DNA of 64,000 nucleotides. It comes from Geothrix oryzisoli (GTDB lineage Bacteria; Acidobacteriota; Holophagae; Holophagales; Holophagaceae). The DNA lies in NCBI RefSeq assembly GCF_022808865.1, contig NZ_JAKZLB010000004.1, forward strand, positions 186,001 through 250,000, read 5' to 3'. A program made the translations under genes and the position numbers. Shown here piece after piece: positions 1 through 7,916 of this stretch (positions are counted from its first letter, which is position 1; each line of letters begins with the position of its first letter). The notes below the pieces were generated by a model, which saw only the letters and a list, made by a program, of their open reading frames with translations, was not told the DNA's origin and searched no databases.

Positions 1-1
1 C

Positions 2-823
2 TATTTCTCCCTGAGCGCCAGCCGCTTCCACCCGGTCCGGATCGTGGCCGTGGTGGGCGAGGACTTCGGCCCGGACCAGATGCGCGTCTTCGAGGGCCGC
101 CCCATCGACCTGGCCGGTCTGTCGAAGGTCAAGGGCCTCAGCTTCCACTGGAAGGGGGCCTACGGCTACGACCTGAACGAGGCCAAGACCCTGGCCACGG
201 ACCTGAACGTCTTCGCCGACTTCAAGCCCGACCTGCCCGCCCACTACCGCGAGTGCCAGTACCTGTTCCTGGGGAACATCGATCCGGTCCTGCAGCTGGA
301 TGTGGTGCGCCAGATGACCAAGCGGCCCACCTGGATCGCCCTGGACACCATGAACTACTGGATCCGCGGGGCTCGCCCGGCCCTGGAGGCGATCCTGAAG
401 GAAGTCGACATTCTCCTGGTGAACGATGCCGAGGTGCGGGAACTCACCGGGGAATATAGCCTCATCAAGGCCTACAAGAAAGTCCGGGCCCTCGGCCCCA
501 GCATCCTCGTGGTCAAGCGCGGGGAATACGGCGTGGCCCTCTTCACGCCCGAGGGGATCTTCGCCGCCCCGGCCTACCCGCTGGAGAACGTCTTCGACCC
601 CACCGGCGCCGGGGACACCTTCGCCGGCGGCTTCCTGGGCTACCTGGCCTGGATTGAGCGGATGGACGTCACCGCCCTCAAGCACGCCACCCTCGTGGGG
701 TCGGTCATGGCCAGTTTCACCGTGGAGCAGTTCTCCACGGAACGACTCGAGCAGATATCGCAGGATGAAGTTCGCAACCGCTTGGCATTATTTTCAGATA
801 TGATCCGCGTCGAAGACCTATAA
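2..823 (+). CDS. PfkB-family carbohydrate kinase (5' partial)
   Basis: The frame is open to the window edge (it reads YFSLSASRFHPVRIVAVVGEDFG before any plausible start), so the N-terminus is missing. The GTG at 44 lies inside the conserved VAVVGEDFG strand and is not taken as the start. The C-terminal PfkB signature is clear: FDPTGAGDTFAGGF near the end, with the anion-hole GAGD and catalytic Asp, preceded by the typical LLVNDAEVRELTG and VVKRGEYG segments. Ribokinase-family enzymes phosphorylate sugars or nucleosides with ATP in the cytoplasm. The substrate cannot be told from this fragment. The next gene follows after 31 bases on the same strand. Confidence 0.85.
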   Translation, partial: YFSLSASRFHPVRIVAVVGEDFGPDQMRVFEGRPIDLAGLSKVKGLSFHWKGAYGYDLNEAKTLATDLNVFADFKPDLPAHYRECQYLFLGNIDPVLQLDVVRQMTKRPTWIALDTMNYWIRGARPALEAILKEVDILLVNDAEVRELTGEYSLIKAYKKVRALGPSILVVKRGEYGVALFTPEGIFAAPAYPLENVFDPTGAGDTFAGGFLGYLAWIERMDVTALKHATLVGSVMASFTVEQFSTERLEQISQDEVRNRLALFSDMIRVEDL

Positions 824-854
824 TCAGCACCACCTAATCCCCTGGGGGTCCCTG

Positions 855-2018
855 ATGCACCAGTCCAATCGTCTGTCTGTCGGTCGGCGGCGCGCCCTCG
901 CGATGGCGCCCGGTCTCGCCATGGCCCTGGCACTCGCGGTTCCGAGCCTTGAGGGGCAGGAAGCGGCTGGCACGATCAAGGTCGAGACCCACAGCTCGAA
1001 ATGGGATTATCCCAAGGAACTCAAGGTTCCAGAAGGCTCCCGCACCCATATCGTCGAGAAGGGCGACACGCTCTGGGACCTGGCCGGGAAGTACCTGGGC
1101 AATCCTTACGCATGGCCCCAGATCTGGGAGCTGAACCAGTGGATCAAGGATCCGCACTGGATCTACCCCGGGGACCCCCTGATCATCGACCTGACCCGGG
1201 CCGTGGCCACGGCCGGCTCCGTCCCCGAGTCCGTTTCGGGCCTCCAGCCCGACCGGCGCCGCGCGGACCCCAGCGCCCTCCGGCGGCCCGAGTTGGGCTT
1301 CGCCTTCCAGGACTTCATCCAGCTCCCCTTCTTCGCGTCGGAAGGCGCCGAAGCCCACTACAAGAACCAGGGCGCCTTCACCCTGACCGCGAACCGCCGC
1401 GAGGATCGCCGCCTCCTGGGCGAGGGCGAGACCATCTACATGAATGGCGGCAGCGACCAGGGCGTCAAGGCCGGTGACCGCTTCCTCGTCCTCAAGACCG
1501 TGGCCCGCAACATCAAGCACCCCGCCAGCAAGCACAAGCTGGGTGACGTGGTGCAGCAGGTGGGCGTCATCCGGGTGGTGACGCCCCAGCCCAAGGGCTC
1601 GGTCGCCATCGTCGAGCGCTGCCTGGACGGGGTGGAGATGGGCGATCATCTGGTGCGGTTCACGGAGCCCGCCAACCTGCCCCTCCAGCTCCGGACCGAC
1701 ACCACCGATCCCGTGAAGGTGGCCCCGAACTCAGCCGTGGTGGTCTTCGCCCGCGATGATCACCAGCACACCGCCATCGGCGACATGGTCATCGTGGACA
1801 AGGGCACCAACGATGGCCTGAAGGTGGGCGATGTCCTGCTGGCCGTCCGCACCAGGACCTTCCCCGTGGGGCCCGACAGCGACCCGAAGAGCGCGAAGGA
1901 GACGACCACCCACTACGTGGGACAGGCCCTGGTGGTCCGCACCGACGCCCAGACGGCGACCTGCCGCCTGCTCCGCACCACGGAAGAGATCCGCATCGGC
2001 GATACGCTGACCCACTAG
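855..2018 (+). CDS. Secreted LysM-domain protein
   Basis: 387 aa. Residues 1-34 form a signal peptide-like leader (arginines RRR, then a hydrophobic Ala/Leu/Met run ending near EGQEAAG). One LysM domain lies at about residues 64-111 (HIVEKGDTLWDLAGKYLG, ending in IYPGDPLII), the standard peptidoglycan-binding fold. The remaining 270 residues contain several short repeats of the type GD.FLVLKT / GDVLLAVRT and have no recognised catalytic motif. A role in the envelope or in anchoring to murein is inferred. It ends in a strong inverted repeat shared with the convergent rsmG. Confidence 0.85.
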   Translation: MHQSNRLSVGRRRALAMAPGLAMALALAVPSLEGQEAAGTIKVETHSSKWDYPKELKVPEGSRTHIVEKGDTLWDLAGKYLGNPYAWPQIWELNQWIKDPHWIYPGDPLIIDLTRAVATAGSVPESVSGLQPDRRRADPSALRRPELGFAFQDFIQLPFFASEGAEAHYKNQGAFTLTANRREDRRLLGEGETIYMNGGSDQGVKAGDRFLVLKTVARNIKHPASKHKLGDVVQQVGVIRVVTPQPKGSVAIVERCLDGVEMGDHLVRFTEPANLPLQLRTDTTDPVKVAPNSAVVVFARDDHQHTAIGDMVIVDKGTNDGLKVGDVLLAVRTRTFPVGPDSDPKSAKETTTHYVGQALVVRTDAQTATCRLLRTTEEIRIGDTLTH

Positions 2019-2037
2019 CGGGAGCCGGAAACCTGAA

Positions 2038-2067
2038 CAGCTGAGGCCCCCCCGGGGGCCTCAGCTG
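2038..2067. terminator. Bidirectional hairpin between LysM gene and rsmG
   Basis: Perfect inverted repeat with 14-base arms (2038-2051 and 2054-2067) centred on a C-rich loop. It sits 19 bases after the LysM stop and overlaps the rsmG stop, as expected for a shared terminator of convergent genes. There is no long T-tract. Confidence 0.65.
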
Positions 2068-2678
2068 TCGGTGCGCTCCAGCTCCACCACCACCCGCTGA
2101 CCCCGGGTGGGCAGGGCATACGGATGCGGCGTGGCCGCCCAGCCGGACGGCAGTGGCTCCCGGGACCAGTCCGGCCCCTTGAGGGCCAGGAAGGGGGCGC
2201 CCGCTTTCCCGTGCCGGGCCCACCATCCCACGAGCTGCTCCAGGGATCCCAGCGCCTTGGCGGTCCCGAGATCCGCCTGCAGCGGCGCCAGGCCCTCGAG
2301 GCGGCCCTGCACGGCTTTCAGGTTGGGCAGCGGCAGCTCCAGCGCCGCTTGGCGGACGAAGGCCAGCTTCTTGGCGGAGGCGTCCACCGCCAGCACCTCC
2401 AGATCCGGGCGGGCCAGGGCCAGCACCACGGCTGGGCAACCCATGCCCGTACCCAGATCGGCCACCCGGCTGCCCGGCGGGAGGTGCTCCAGGAAGGGCA
2501 GAAGCGCAGCGGCATCCAGAATCAACTCTTCCCAGCGCTCGGCTTGAGGAAGCGAGGTCAAGGCGTGGGTGCGGTTCCAGCGATCCAGCAGCACAAGATA
2601 GCGGCGCAGGGGGGCGGACAGGGGGGAAGGCAGGCGAGGCTCCATGCCTTCAGGATGCCAGGGATCGCCCGCGCCCAT
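2061..2678 (-). CDS. rsmG: 16S rRNA (guanine-N7) methyltransferase RsmG
   Basis: 205 aa, the normal RsmG length. It has the SAM-binding motif VADLGTGMGCPAVVLA, then LAVDASAKKLAFV and NLKAVQGRLEGL, in the order seen in GidB/RsmG enzymes that methylate N7 of G527 in 16S rRNA. The family Gly-rich motif usually reads GSGAGFPG; here it is GTGMGCPA, an acceptable variation. The start at 2678 is preceded by an AAGAGG ribosome-binding site five bases away. In many genomes rsmG lies near parAB or mnmG; here it stands alone. Confidence 0.85.
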   Translation of the reverse strand: MGAGDPWHPEGMEPRLPSPLSAPLRRYLVLLDRWNRTHALTSLPQAERWEELILDAAALLPFLEHLPPGSRVADLGTGMGCPAVVLALARPDLEVLAVDASAKKLAFVRQAALELPLPNLKAVQGRLEGLAPLQADLGTAKALGSLEQLVGWWARHGKAGAPFLALKGPDWSREPLPSGWAATPHPYALPTRGQRVVVELERTDS

Positions 2679-2743
2679 TGAAACCTCTTCACATCACTTA
2701 TTTCCTCTTTGTATTCAACATTTTTATGACATTTCAATTCAGA

Positions 2744-2782
2744 TTGTTCACCCACCCGATCTATCATCTGTACGGTGAACAA
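2744..2782. promoter_or_regulatory. Operator-like inverted repeat in the rsmG/ybeY divergent region
   Basis: Perfect 9-base arms TTGTTCACC (2744-2752) and GGTGAACAA (2774-2782) flank a 21-base spacer. They lie in an unusually AT-rich 200-base gap between divergent rsmG and ybeY. A second small dyad, ATTGAC-GAATGG-GTCAAT, lies at about 2815-2832. Either could bind a dimeric regulator. No cognate regulator is adjacent. Confidence 0.35.
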
Positions 2783-2879
2783 TCGACGTAATTCATGCAC
2801 CTAGAATGAAGACATTGACGAATGGGTCAATAGCACTCATGATGAATCCCCTTTGACTGATCTTCCACAGGAGCCGGCC

Positions 2880-3605
2880 ATGACTGAGACCAAGCTGCCC
2901 TTCCAGATCGATTGGTCGAGCCGGAGCAAAATGCGCGGGCCTGGTGAGCAGTCCCTCGGGAAACTGCTTCATAGCCTCAGGGATCGCCTCGCACCCACAG
3001 CTCAGGGCGTATCGCTGACTTATGTCGATGATCGTGGCATGAGAAAACTCAACCGCGAGCATCGCGGAAAAAACATGACGACGGATGTCCTGAGCTTCCC
3101 CTCAAGTGTGGAGAAAGGGGCCTTTCCACACCTTGGCGACATCGTGATCAGCCTTCCCACCGCCGAGAAAATGGCGAAGAAGTTCGGCGTCAGCCGCCGG
3201 CGTGAAGTGGAGACGCTGGTGATCCATGGCTTCCTGCATCTCTGCGGCCATGACCACGAGAAGGATCACGGCGAGATGATGGAGCTCCAGGCGCAGCTCG
3301 AGCGCGAGCTGCTCGAGACCGAACCGCTGTCCATGAGCCTCAAACGGGGACGCAAGCCCGGCAGCAAGGTCAAGAAGCTGAAGGACGGCACCCGGGTCGT
3401 GGTGACCGGCCGGGCGGCAGCCGCCCTGGTCCGCCGGGAACGGGTGAAGAAGGAGAAGAAGGTCAAGGTGCGCAAGGTCGCCAAACCCAAGGAGCCCGCC
3501 GTGAAGCGCGGCCCGGGGCGTCCGCGCAAAGAGGCCGCAGCGCCCGCCAAGCGTGCGCTCCGCCGCCGCCGGCCCAGCCCCTCCCGCAGCGGCGTCATCG
3601 CCTAA
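2880..3605 (+). CDS. ybeY: Endoribonuclease YbeY with basic AT-hook-like C-terminal tail
   Basis: 241 aa from the ATG at 2880, chosen because AGGAG lies just upstream; a TTG at 2853 is also in frame. The zinc motif HGFLHLCGHDHEKDH begins at about residue 116 and matches the YbeY H-x3-H-x5-H signature. YbeY acts in 16S rRNA 3'-end maturation and ribosome quality control. The core ends near residue 150. The last 90 residues are an extension dominated by Lys, Arg, Pro and Ala, with RGRKPGSK and GPGRPRKE segments resembling AT-hooks. Most YbeY proteins are 150-180 aa, so the tail is unusual and may bind nucleic acid. Confidence 0.9.
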   Translation: MTETKLPFQIDWSSRSKMRGPGEQSLGKLLHSLRDRLAPTAQGVSLTYVDDRGMRKLNREHRGKNMTTDVLSFPSSVEKGAFPHLGDIVISLPTAEKMAKKFGVSRRREVETLVIHGFLHLCGHDHEKDHGEMMELQAQLERELLETEPLSMSLKRGRKPGSKVKKLKDGTRVVVTGRAAAALVRRERVKKEKKVKVRKVAKPKEPAVKRGPGRPRKEAAAPAKRALRRRRPSPSRSGVIA

Positions 3606-3631
3606 GCGAGCCCGCAACCTCTGCATGGAAA

Positions 3632-3662
3632 AAAGGGCCGAGGGCCGATAAAATGGCCCTTT
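3632..3662 (+). terminator. Weak hairpin after ybeY
   Basis: AAAGGGCC (3632-3639) pairs with GGCCCTTT (3655-3662), 27 bases after the ybeY stop. The short stem and internal loop make it a modest candidate. Confidence 0.3.
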
Positions 3663-3692
3663 GGCCCGGCCCCGGGCCTCATCGGAGCCTCC

Positions 3693-4412
3693 GTGATCAA
3701 CCTCCTGCTCGGCCTGGGCGCCGCCCTCGCCGTGATCATCCTGTGCAGCGTGCTTGGCATGCCCCTGTGGGTCGGCATCCCGCTCGGCGTGCTGGCCGGA
3801 GCCGGCCTCTTCATCTGGCAGGGCCGCAAGGTCCAGCAGGAGCTCGAGAAGATCTTCACCCGCGCGGGCGAGCTGCTGAAGAAGCAGCAGTTCGAGAAGG
3901 CCATCGAGGTGATGAAGGAGGGCTACCGCTTCGCGCCGAAGCAGTTCCTCGTGAAGGGCAGCATCGACGGCCAGATCGGCGTGGTGCAGTACCTCCGCAA
4001 GAAGAACGAGGAGGCCGAGCCCCTGCTGGCCTCCGCCTCCATGCAGCACTACATCGCCAAGGCCATGCTGGGCATCCTCCAGTGGAAGCGGGGCGAGAAG
4101 AAGAAGGCCAAGGAGACCTTCGCCCTGGCCGTGAAGGCTGGCAAGAAGGAGAGCCTGCTCTACGCCGTCTACGCCTACGTGCTGGTGGAGATGGGCGAGC
4201 GCGACAAGGCCATCGAGATCCTCAACCAGGGCCTCGGCGTCTGCAAGGGCGACGAGCGCCTCATCACCAACCGCAACCTGCTGCAGAACGGCAAGCCCCT
4301 CAAGATGAAGGTCTACGGCGAGCAGTGGTACCAGTTCCTCCTGGAGCGTCCCATGATCCGCCAGGAGGCTCCCGCCTTCGCGCGGGTGTCGCGCCGGGCC
4401 CTGCGCGGGTGA
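3693..4412 (+). CDS. Membrane-anchored TPR protein
   Basis: 239 aa from a GTG preceded by GGAG. Two adjacent hydrophobic segments (about residues 3-21 and 25-43) anchor the N-terminus. The rest is soluble and helical, with TPR-like units such as AGELLKKQQFEKAIEVMKEG, QWKRGEKKKAKETFALAVK and VEMGERDKAIEILNQGL. TPRs mediate protein-protein contacts; no catalytic motif is present. It lies 85 bases before yebC on the same strand. Its function is unknown. Confidence 0.75.
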   Translation: MINLLLGLGAALAVIILCSVLGMPLWVGIPLGVLAGAGLFIWQGRKVQQELEKIFTRAGELLKKQQFEKAIEVMKEGYRFAPKQFLVKGSIDGQIGVVQYLRKKNEEAEPLLASASMQHYIAKAMLGILQWKRGEKKKAKETFALAVKAGKKESLLYAVYAYVLVEMGERDKAIEILNQGLGVCKGDERLITNRNLLQNGKPLKMKVYGEQWYQFLLERPMIRQEAPAFARVSRRALRG

Positions 4413-4497
4413 TTCCGCAGCATTGAAAAGACTCTTTTAACTTTCGGCACCGCGGAGCGGTTGCCGCGCGGAACGAACGATTGAAGGAGCAACCTCT

Positions 4498-5229
4498 ATG
4501 TCCGGCCACAGCAAATGGTCCACCATCAAGCACAAGAAGGGCGCCGCTGACGCCAAGCGCGGCAAGGTGTTCACGAAGATCCTCAAGGAGATCACCGTGG
4601 CCGCCCGTCTCGGCGGCGGCGACGTGAACGCCAATCCCCGCCTGCGCCTGGCCGTGGACCAGGCCAAGGGCAGCAACATGCCCAAGGACAACTGGGAGCG
4701 CGCCATCAAGAAGGGCACGGGCGAACTCGAAGGCGTGACCTACGAGGAAGTGGTCTACGAGGCCTACGGTCCGGGCGGCGTGGCCATCATGGTCGAGGCC
4801 ATGACGGACAACAAGAACCGCACCACCCCCGAGGTCCGCAGCTACTTCACCAAGTTCGGCGGCGAGCTGGGCGCCCAGGGTTCCGTGGCCTACCTCTTCA
4901 GCAAGCAGGGCCAGATCGTGGTGGAGCCCGAGGTGTCCGAAGATCAGGTCATGGAGGTGGCCCTGGAGGCTGGCGCCGATGATGTGATCAACGAGGGCGG
5001 GGCCTGGGTCATCAAGACCAGCCCCGAGGCCTACCAGGCCGTCAAGGACGCCGTGGACGCGGCCAAGCTCCCGGTGATCGAGGCCAAGATCATCATGGCC
5101 CCCACCACCAGCACCGCCCTCGAAGGCTCCAAGCTCGCCAGCTTCCTCAAGCTGGTGGACCTGCTCGAGGACAACGACGACGTGCAGAACGTGTGGCACA
5201 ACGGCGACTACGAGGAACCTGAGGACTGA
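4498..5229 (+). CDS. YebC/PmpR-family protein (TACO1-like)
   Basis: 243 aa, standard family length. The hallmark N-terminus [20 protein letters not shown] is followed by [16 protein letters not shown], by [20 protein letters not shown], and by the middle-domain [13 protein letters not shown]. The family was long annotated as DNA-binding regulators; newer work links it to translation of difficult sequences such as polyproline. The start has a GAAGGAG site upstream. The last 11 codons and stop are duplicated 177 bases downstream (see the repeat at 5195-5406). Confidence 0.92.
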   Translation: MSGHSKWSTIKHKKGAADAKRGKVFTKILKEITVAARLGGGDVNANPRLRLAVDQAKGSNMPKDNWERAIKKGTGELEGVTYEEVVYEAYGPGGVAIMVEAMTDNKNRTTPEVRSYFTKFGGELGAQGSVAYLFSKQGQIVVEPEVSEDQVMEVALEAGADDVINEGGAWVIKTSPEAYQAVKDAVDAAKLPVIEAKIIMAPTTSTALEGSKLASFLKLVDLLEDNDDVQNVWHNGDYEEPED

Positions 5230-5406
5230 GGTTCCGTGCCCCACGCCCTCCGGGCGAACGCTGAGCGACCGGCCCTGCCGGTCGCACGCGTTTCTGGCTG
5301 CCCGCGATCGCACGGCGCCCCGCGCCGTGCTCCCACTCCCCCGCTTCGCGGGCTCGCGGAGCGGGGCCCCCGGCACAACGGCGACTACGAGGAACCGGAA
5401 GACTGA
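5195..5406. repeat. Triple-hairpin insert flanked by 35-bp direct repeats at the yebC 3' end
   Basis: Direct repeats at 5195-5229 and 5372-5406 differ at two of 35 positions, and both encode the YebC C-terminus ([10 protein letters not shown]) plus stop. Between them are three successive hairpins: 5265-5285 (8-bp arms, perfect), 5310-5330 (8-bp arms, perfect) and 5339-5366 (12-bp arms with one mismatch). It looks like a REP-type element that entered the gene end while restoring the coding tail, or a tandem duplication filled by such an element. Confidence 0.75.
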
Positions 5407-5426
5407 AATCCCGAACCTGGGGACCG

Positions 5427-5462
5427 AATAGTTCAGGGCGCCTTTCGGCGCCCTGAACTATT
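5427..5462. terminator. Bidirectional terminator hairpin
   Basis: Perfect 16-bp stem (5427-5442 with 5447-5462) and a TTTC loop. The arms begin AATA and end TATT, giving short A/T ends on both strands. It separates convergent yebC and the M14 peptidase and overlaps the last codon and stop of the latter. Confidence 0.8.
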
Positions 5463-7107
5463 CCTGCGCCTTCGGCGCAGGAGAATGCTGGGCTGTCACC
5501 AGGCCAGCGTCTTCTTGTCCCACCGCCAGGATGGGGAAGCGCGGGGGTTCTCCCCACATGCCGTCCCCTCGGACGAGGGCGCTCTGGAAGACGCCCCAGT
5601 AGGCCAGGCTGTCCGTGCTCCGCGGATCCAGCAGGTAGAAGGCCAGGCGGCCCAGGGGCTGGTTCAGGGGGATGTAGAGGGCGCGGTCCAGGTCCTCCGG
5701 CGTCCAGGGCAGCTGCAGCTTCTTCACGCCGGGATCGGTCTTCCAGGCGCCCTGCAGTTCCAGCGTGAACACGCCCTGATACGCGGAAGGCGAGAGCTTG
5801 CGCCCTGATTCCTGGAAATGCAGCACCGCCAGGTTCCGGGGGCGTTGGGCGCCCTTGAGCACCGTCAGGCCATGGGCCTGGAGCAGCGGCAGCACGGTGG
5901 GGGCATAGGCGGGATCCACCAGGTAGCCCGCCGGAGCCGTCACGAAGTTCTGCCCCTCGAAACCCACGAAGCTGGGCAGCACGAGGTGCGTCCGCGACTT
6001 CTCGCCCACCAGGCGGCCCTTTTCGTCGCGGATGGGATCCACCCAGTCGAACGCGGCCCGTTCGACTTCTTTCAACTTCGCTGAAAGGGGAAGAGATACG
6101 GGCCCCTTCTTCGAGGCTTCGGCCCAGCGGGCCTGGGCCATCTGGATCTCACCCCGGATCTCGCCCCGGTGACCGGCCATCCAACCGAGGCAAGCCAGCA
6201 CGAACCGGCGGGTATCCGAGATGCGGTCGGGCCAGCTGCGGTAGACGTAGCTCTCCGAGAGCACTGCCAGCCGGTTGCGCAGGGCCGGGTAGTTGGTGAG
6301 CAGCCGGGGATGGGCGTCGTAGGTCTCCCAGGCCGTGGGCGGCTTCTCCGGCGTGGGCTTGTAGGGCACGAAATTGCCGTAGTCATAGGTGGGCATGCCC
6401 TCGGCCTTCAGCTGCTCGCGCACCTCGACCAGCATCTTCCGGTTGAAGGCCAGCAGGTCCTCGTCCGCGCCCAGCGTGCAGGCGGGCCCATGGGTGAGGT
6501 GGAAGCCGTGGGTGCTCCCGTTGGTGGTGTGCAGGTCCAGCACTGCCGCAGGGTCGAAGTCCTGCAGCATGGCCAGCAGCCAGCGGGTGTTGGGGGCCGC
6601 AGCCTTCATGAGGTCGCGGTTGAGATCCAGGCCCTGGGCGTTCTCGCGGCGCCCCACGCCGCTCTCCGTGGGGTTGGGCTGCCAGGGCCGGATCGCGGGA
6701 TCCAGGGCATCCGTGCCATCGGCGTTGTAGGCGGGCATGACCACCAGGTCGAGGTCCCGGCGCAGTTCCGGATGCTTGCCCTGGAGCAGCTCGCGGAGAA
6801 TCTGCTGGATGGCCTCCTTGCCTTCGACTTCACCGGCGTGGATGTTGGCGTTCACGTAGACCCGCAGCGGGTCCGGCCCGGTCCCCTTCAGGCGCCAGGC
6901 CAGGAGGGGCTTGCCGGTCTCCGTGGCCCGGGGGGCCCCCTTCGGATGGTAGGCCTGCAGGCCCGGCGCGCGCCTCTGCAGCGCCTCCATGAAGGCGCGC
7001 ACCTCCGCCACCGTGGAGGTGCGCTTCAGCTGGGTGCGCTCAGGGACGGTCTGGGGCCACCCGGCGAGAAGCGTCGTCCCCGCCAGGGCCAGCAGCAGGC
7101 GCCGCAC
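5458..7107 (-). CDS. Secreted M14-family zinc carboxypeptidase
   Basis: 549 aa. A short N-terminal hydrophobic leader (RRLLLALAGTTLLAG) suggests export. Zinc ligands of the M14 fold are visible: NIHAGEVEGKE (H90 and E93) and DLHTTNG (H193), with the substrate-binding LDLNRD between them and ESYVYRS further on as a probable catalytic-Glu region. Such enzymes remove C-terminal residues from peptides, and the predicted location is periplasmic or extracellular. The start lies 3 bases after the stop of the upstream membrane protein, so the two probably form an operon. Confidence 0.85.
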   Translation of the reverse strand: MRRLLLALAGTTLLAGWPQTVPERTQLKRTSTVAEVRAFMEALQRRAPGLQAYHPKGAPRATETGKPLLAWRLKGTGPDPLRVYVNANIHAGEVEGKEAIQQILRELLQGKHPELRRDLDLVVMPAYNADGTDALDPAIRPWQPNPTESGVGRRENAQGLDLNRDLMKAAAPNTRWLLAMLQDFDPAAVLDLHTTNGSTHGFHLTHGPACTLGADEDLLAFNRKMLVEVREQLKAEGMPTYDYGNFVPYKPTPEKPPTAWETYDAHPRLLTNYPALRNRLAVLSESYVYRSWPDRISDTRRFVLACLGWMAGHRGEIRGEIQMAQARWAEASKKGPVSLPLSAKLKEVERAAFDWVDPIRDEKGRLVGEKSRTHLVLPSFVGFEGQNFVTAPAGYLVDPAYAPTVLPLLQAHGLTVLKGAQRPRNLAVLHFQESGRKLSPSAYQGVFTLELQGAWKTDPGVKKLQLPWTPEDLDRALYIPLNQPLGRLAFYLLDPRSTDSLAYWGVFQSALVRGDGMWGEPPRFPILAVGQEDAGLVTAQHSPAPKAQE

Positions 7108-7110
7108 GGT

Positions 7111-7581
7111 TCAGCGGGCGGGGAGGGCGGTGGTCGCGGTGACGGGCAGCTCGGGGCCGGCCTTCCGGGGGCCGCCGAAGAGCCCCTTGTTGTAGACCGT
7201 GAAGGCCGAGGCCAGGAACAGCACCAGCACCAGCAGGGCCGAGCCCCGCTTCCCGGCGGCCAGGGCCTTGGGCGTCATTTCCGACAGGCCCACCAGCACC
7301 AGCACCAGCAGGAGCTTGATGTGGAAGTAGTGGCCCTGCTTCAGCGGGTTCGAGCCGCCCTGGATCATCAGGACCAGCAGACCGATGCCGGCCAGGAGGG
7401 CGAGGCGGAAGGCCCAGGCCACCACCTTGGCCCAGATGGTGGCGGCGAGGCCGCGGAGGTCCTCGCGCCCTTCTTCGAATCCGGACAGGAGGAGGGCGAC
7501 CACGGCCGCACCGCCACCCACGGAGAGGGTCACGAAATGCAGCCAGCGGACAAGGTTCACGGCGTCGAGCTTGAGGTTCAT
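7111..7581 (-). CDS. Small integral membrane protein, CopD-like
   Basis: 156 aa with four predicted transmembrane helices (about residues 8-34, 50-75, 88-104 and 113-131). The pattern NLVRWLHFVTLSVGGGA, then HFHIKL-type segments, resembles the CopD/DUF2269-like family of small membrane proteins whose His residues may bind heme or copper. The likeness is by eye and the function is unproven. It is the first gene of a two-gene unit with the M14 peptidase, and its promoter region contains the inverted-repeat element at 7633-7899. Confidence 0.6.
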   Translation of the reverse strand: MNLKLDAVNLVRWLHFVTLSVGGGAAVVALLLSGFEEGREDLRGLAATIWAKVVAWAFRLALLAGIGLLVLMIQGGSNPLKQGHYFHIKLLLVLVLVGLSEMTPKALAAGKRGSALLVLVLFLASAFTVYNKGLFGGPRKAGPELPVTATTALPAR

Positions 7582-7632
7582 GGTTGCCTCTGGATAGGGG
7601 ATCTCAGGGTAGCAGCCCTGGTAGGCTCATTA

Positions 7633-7899
7633 GAGTGTCTAACAAAACTCGACGAGGCCACGATGACGTCAGGCAGGATGCACCGCAAGGAAGGGCCCGC
7701 CGGGCGATGCGGGACATCGTCCAAGGGCCCTGACGCCGCGGGGCGCCTGCCTGGCGTCATCCCTCCGGGCGAAGACTGGCGGGCGTCGCGATGCTGCGTC
7801 AGGCTCGGATCACGTAGTACCTGCTACGCTCCCCTCGCCTTCCTTGCCTCGCTCGCCCGGCAGCCCTCGCGTGGCCCCGTGGAGTTTTGTTAGACACTC
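7633..7899. mobile_element. MITE-like structured element, copy 1 (267 bp)
   Basis: Bounded by perfect terminal inverted repeats: AGAGTGTCTAACAAAACTC at 7632-7650 and its exact complement at 7882-7900. The repeats extend inward imperfectly for several tens of bases (shared ACG-GGCCACG blocks). TTA flanks both ends, consistent with a 3-bp target duplication of TNA type. It contains an internal hairpin 7703-7709/7715-7721 and a conserved block at 7722-7741. It has no open frame of note. It is homologous to 34307-34536 in inverse orientation and occupies most of the 335-base gap between divergent genes. Confidence 0.75.
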
Positions 7900-7916
7900 T
7901 TAATCGGGAGGTTGTC

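Noticed and set aside
7887-7916. Earlier TTG start for the Gfo/Idh/MocA gene
   Set aside because: It lies within the terminal repeat of the mobile element; the ATG at 7917 has a GGGAGG site and begins the Rossmann fold properly.
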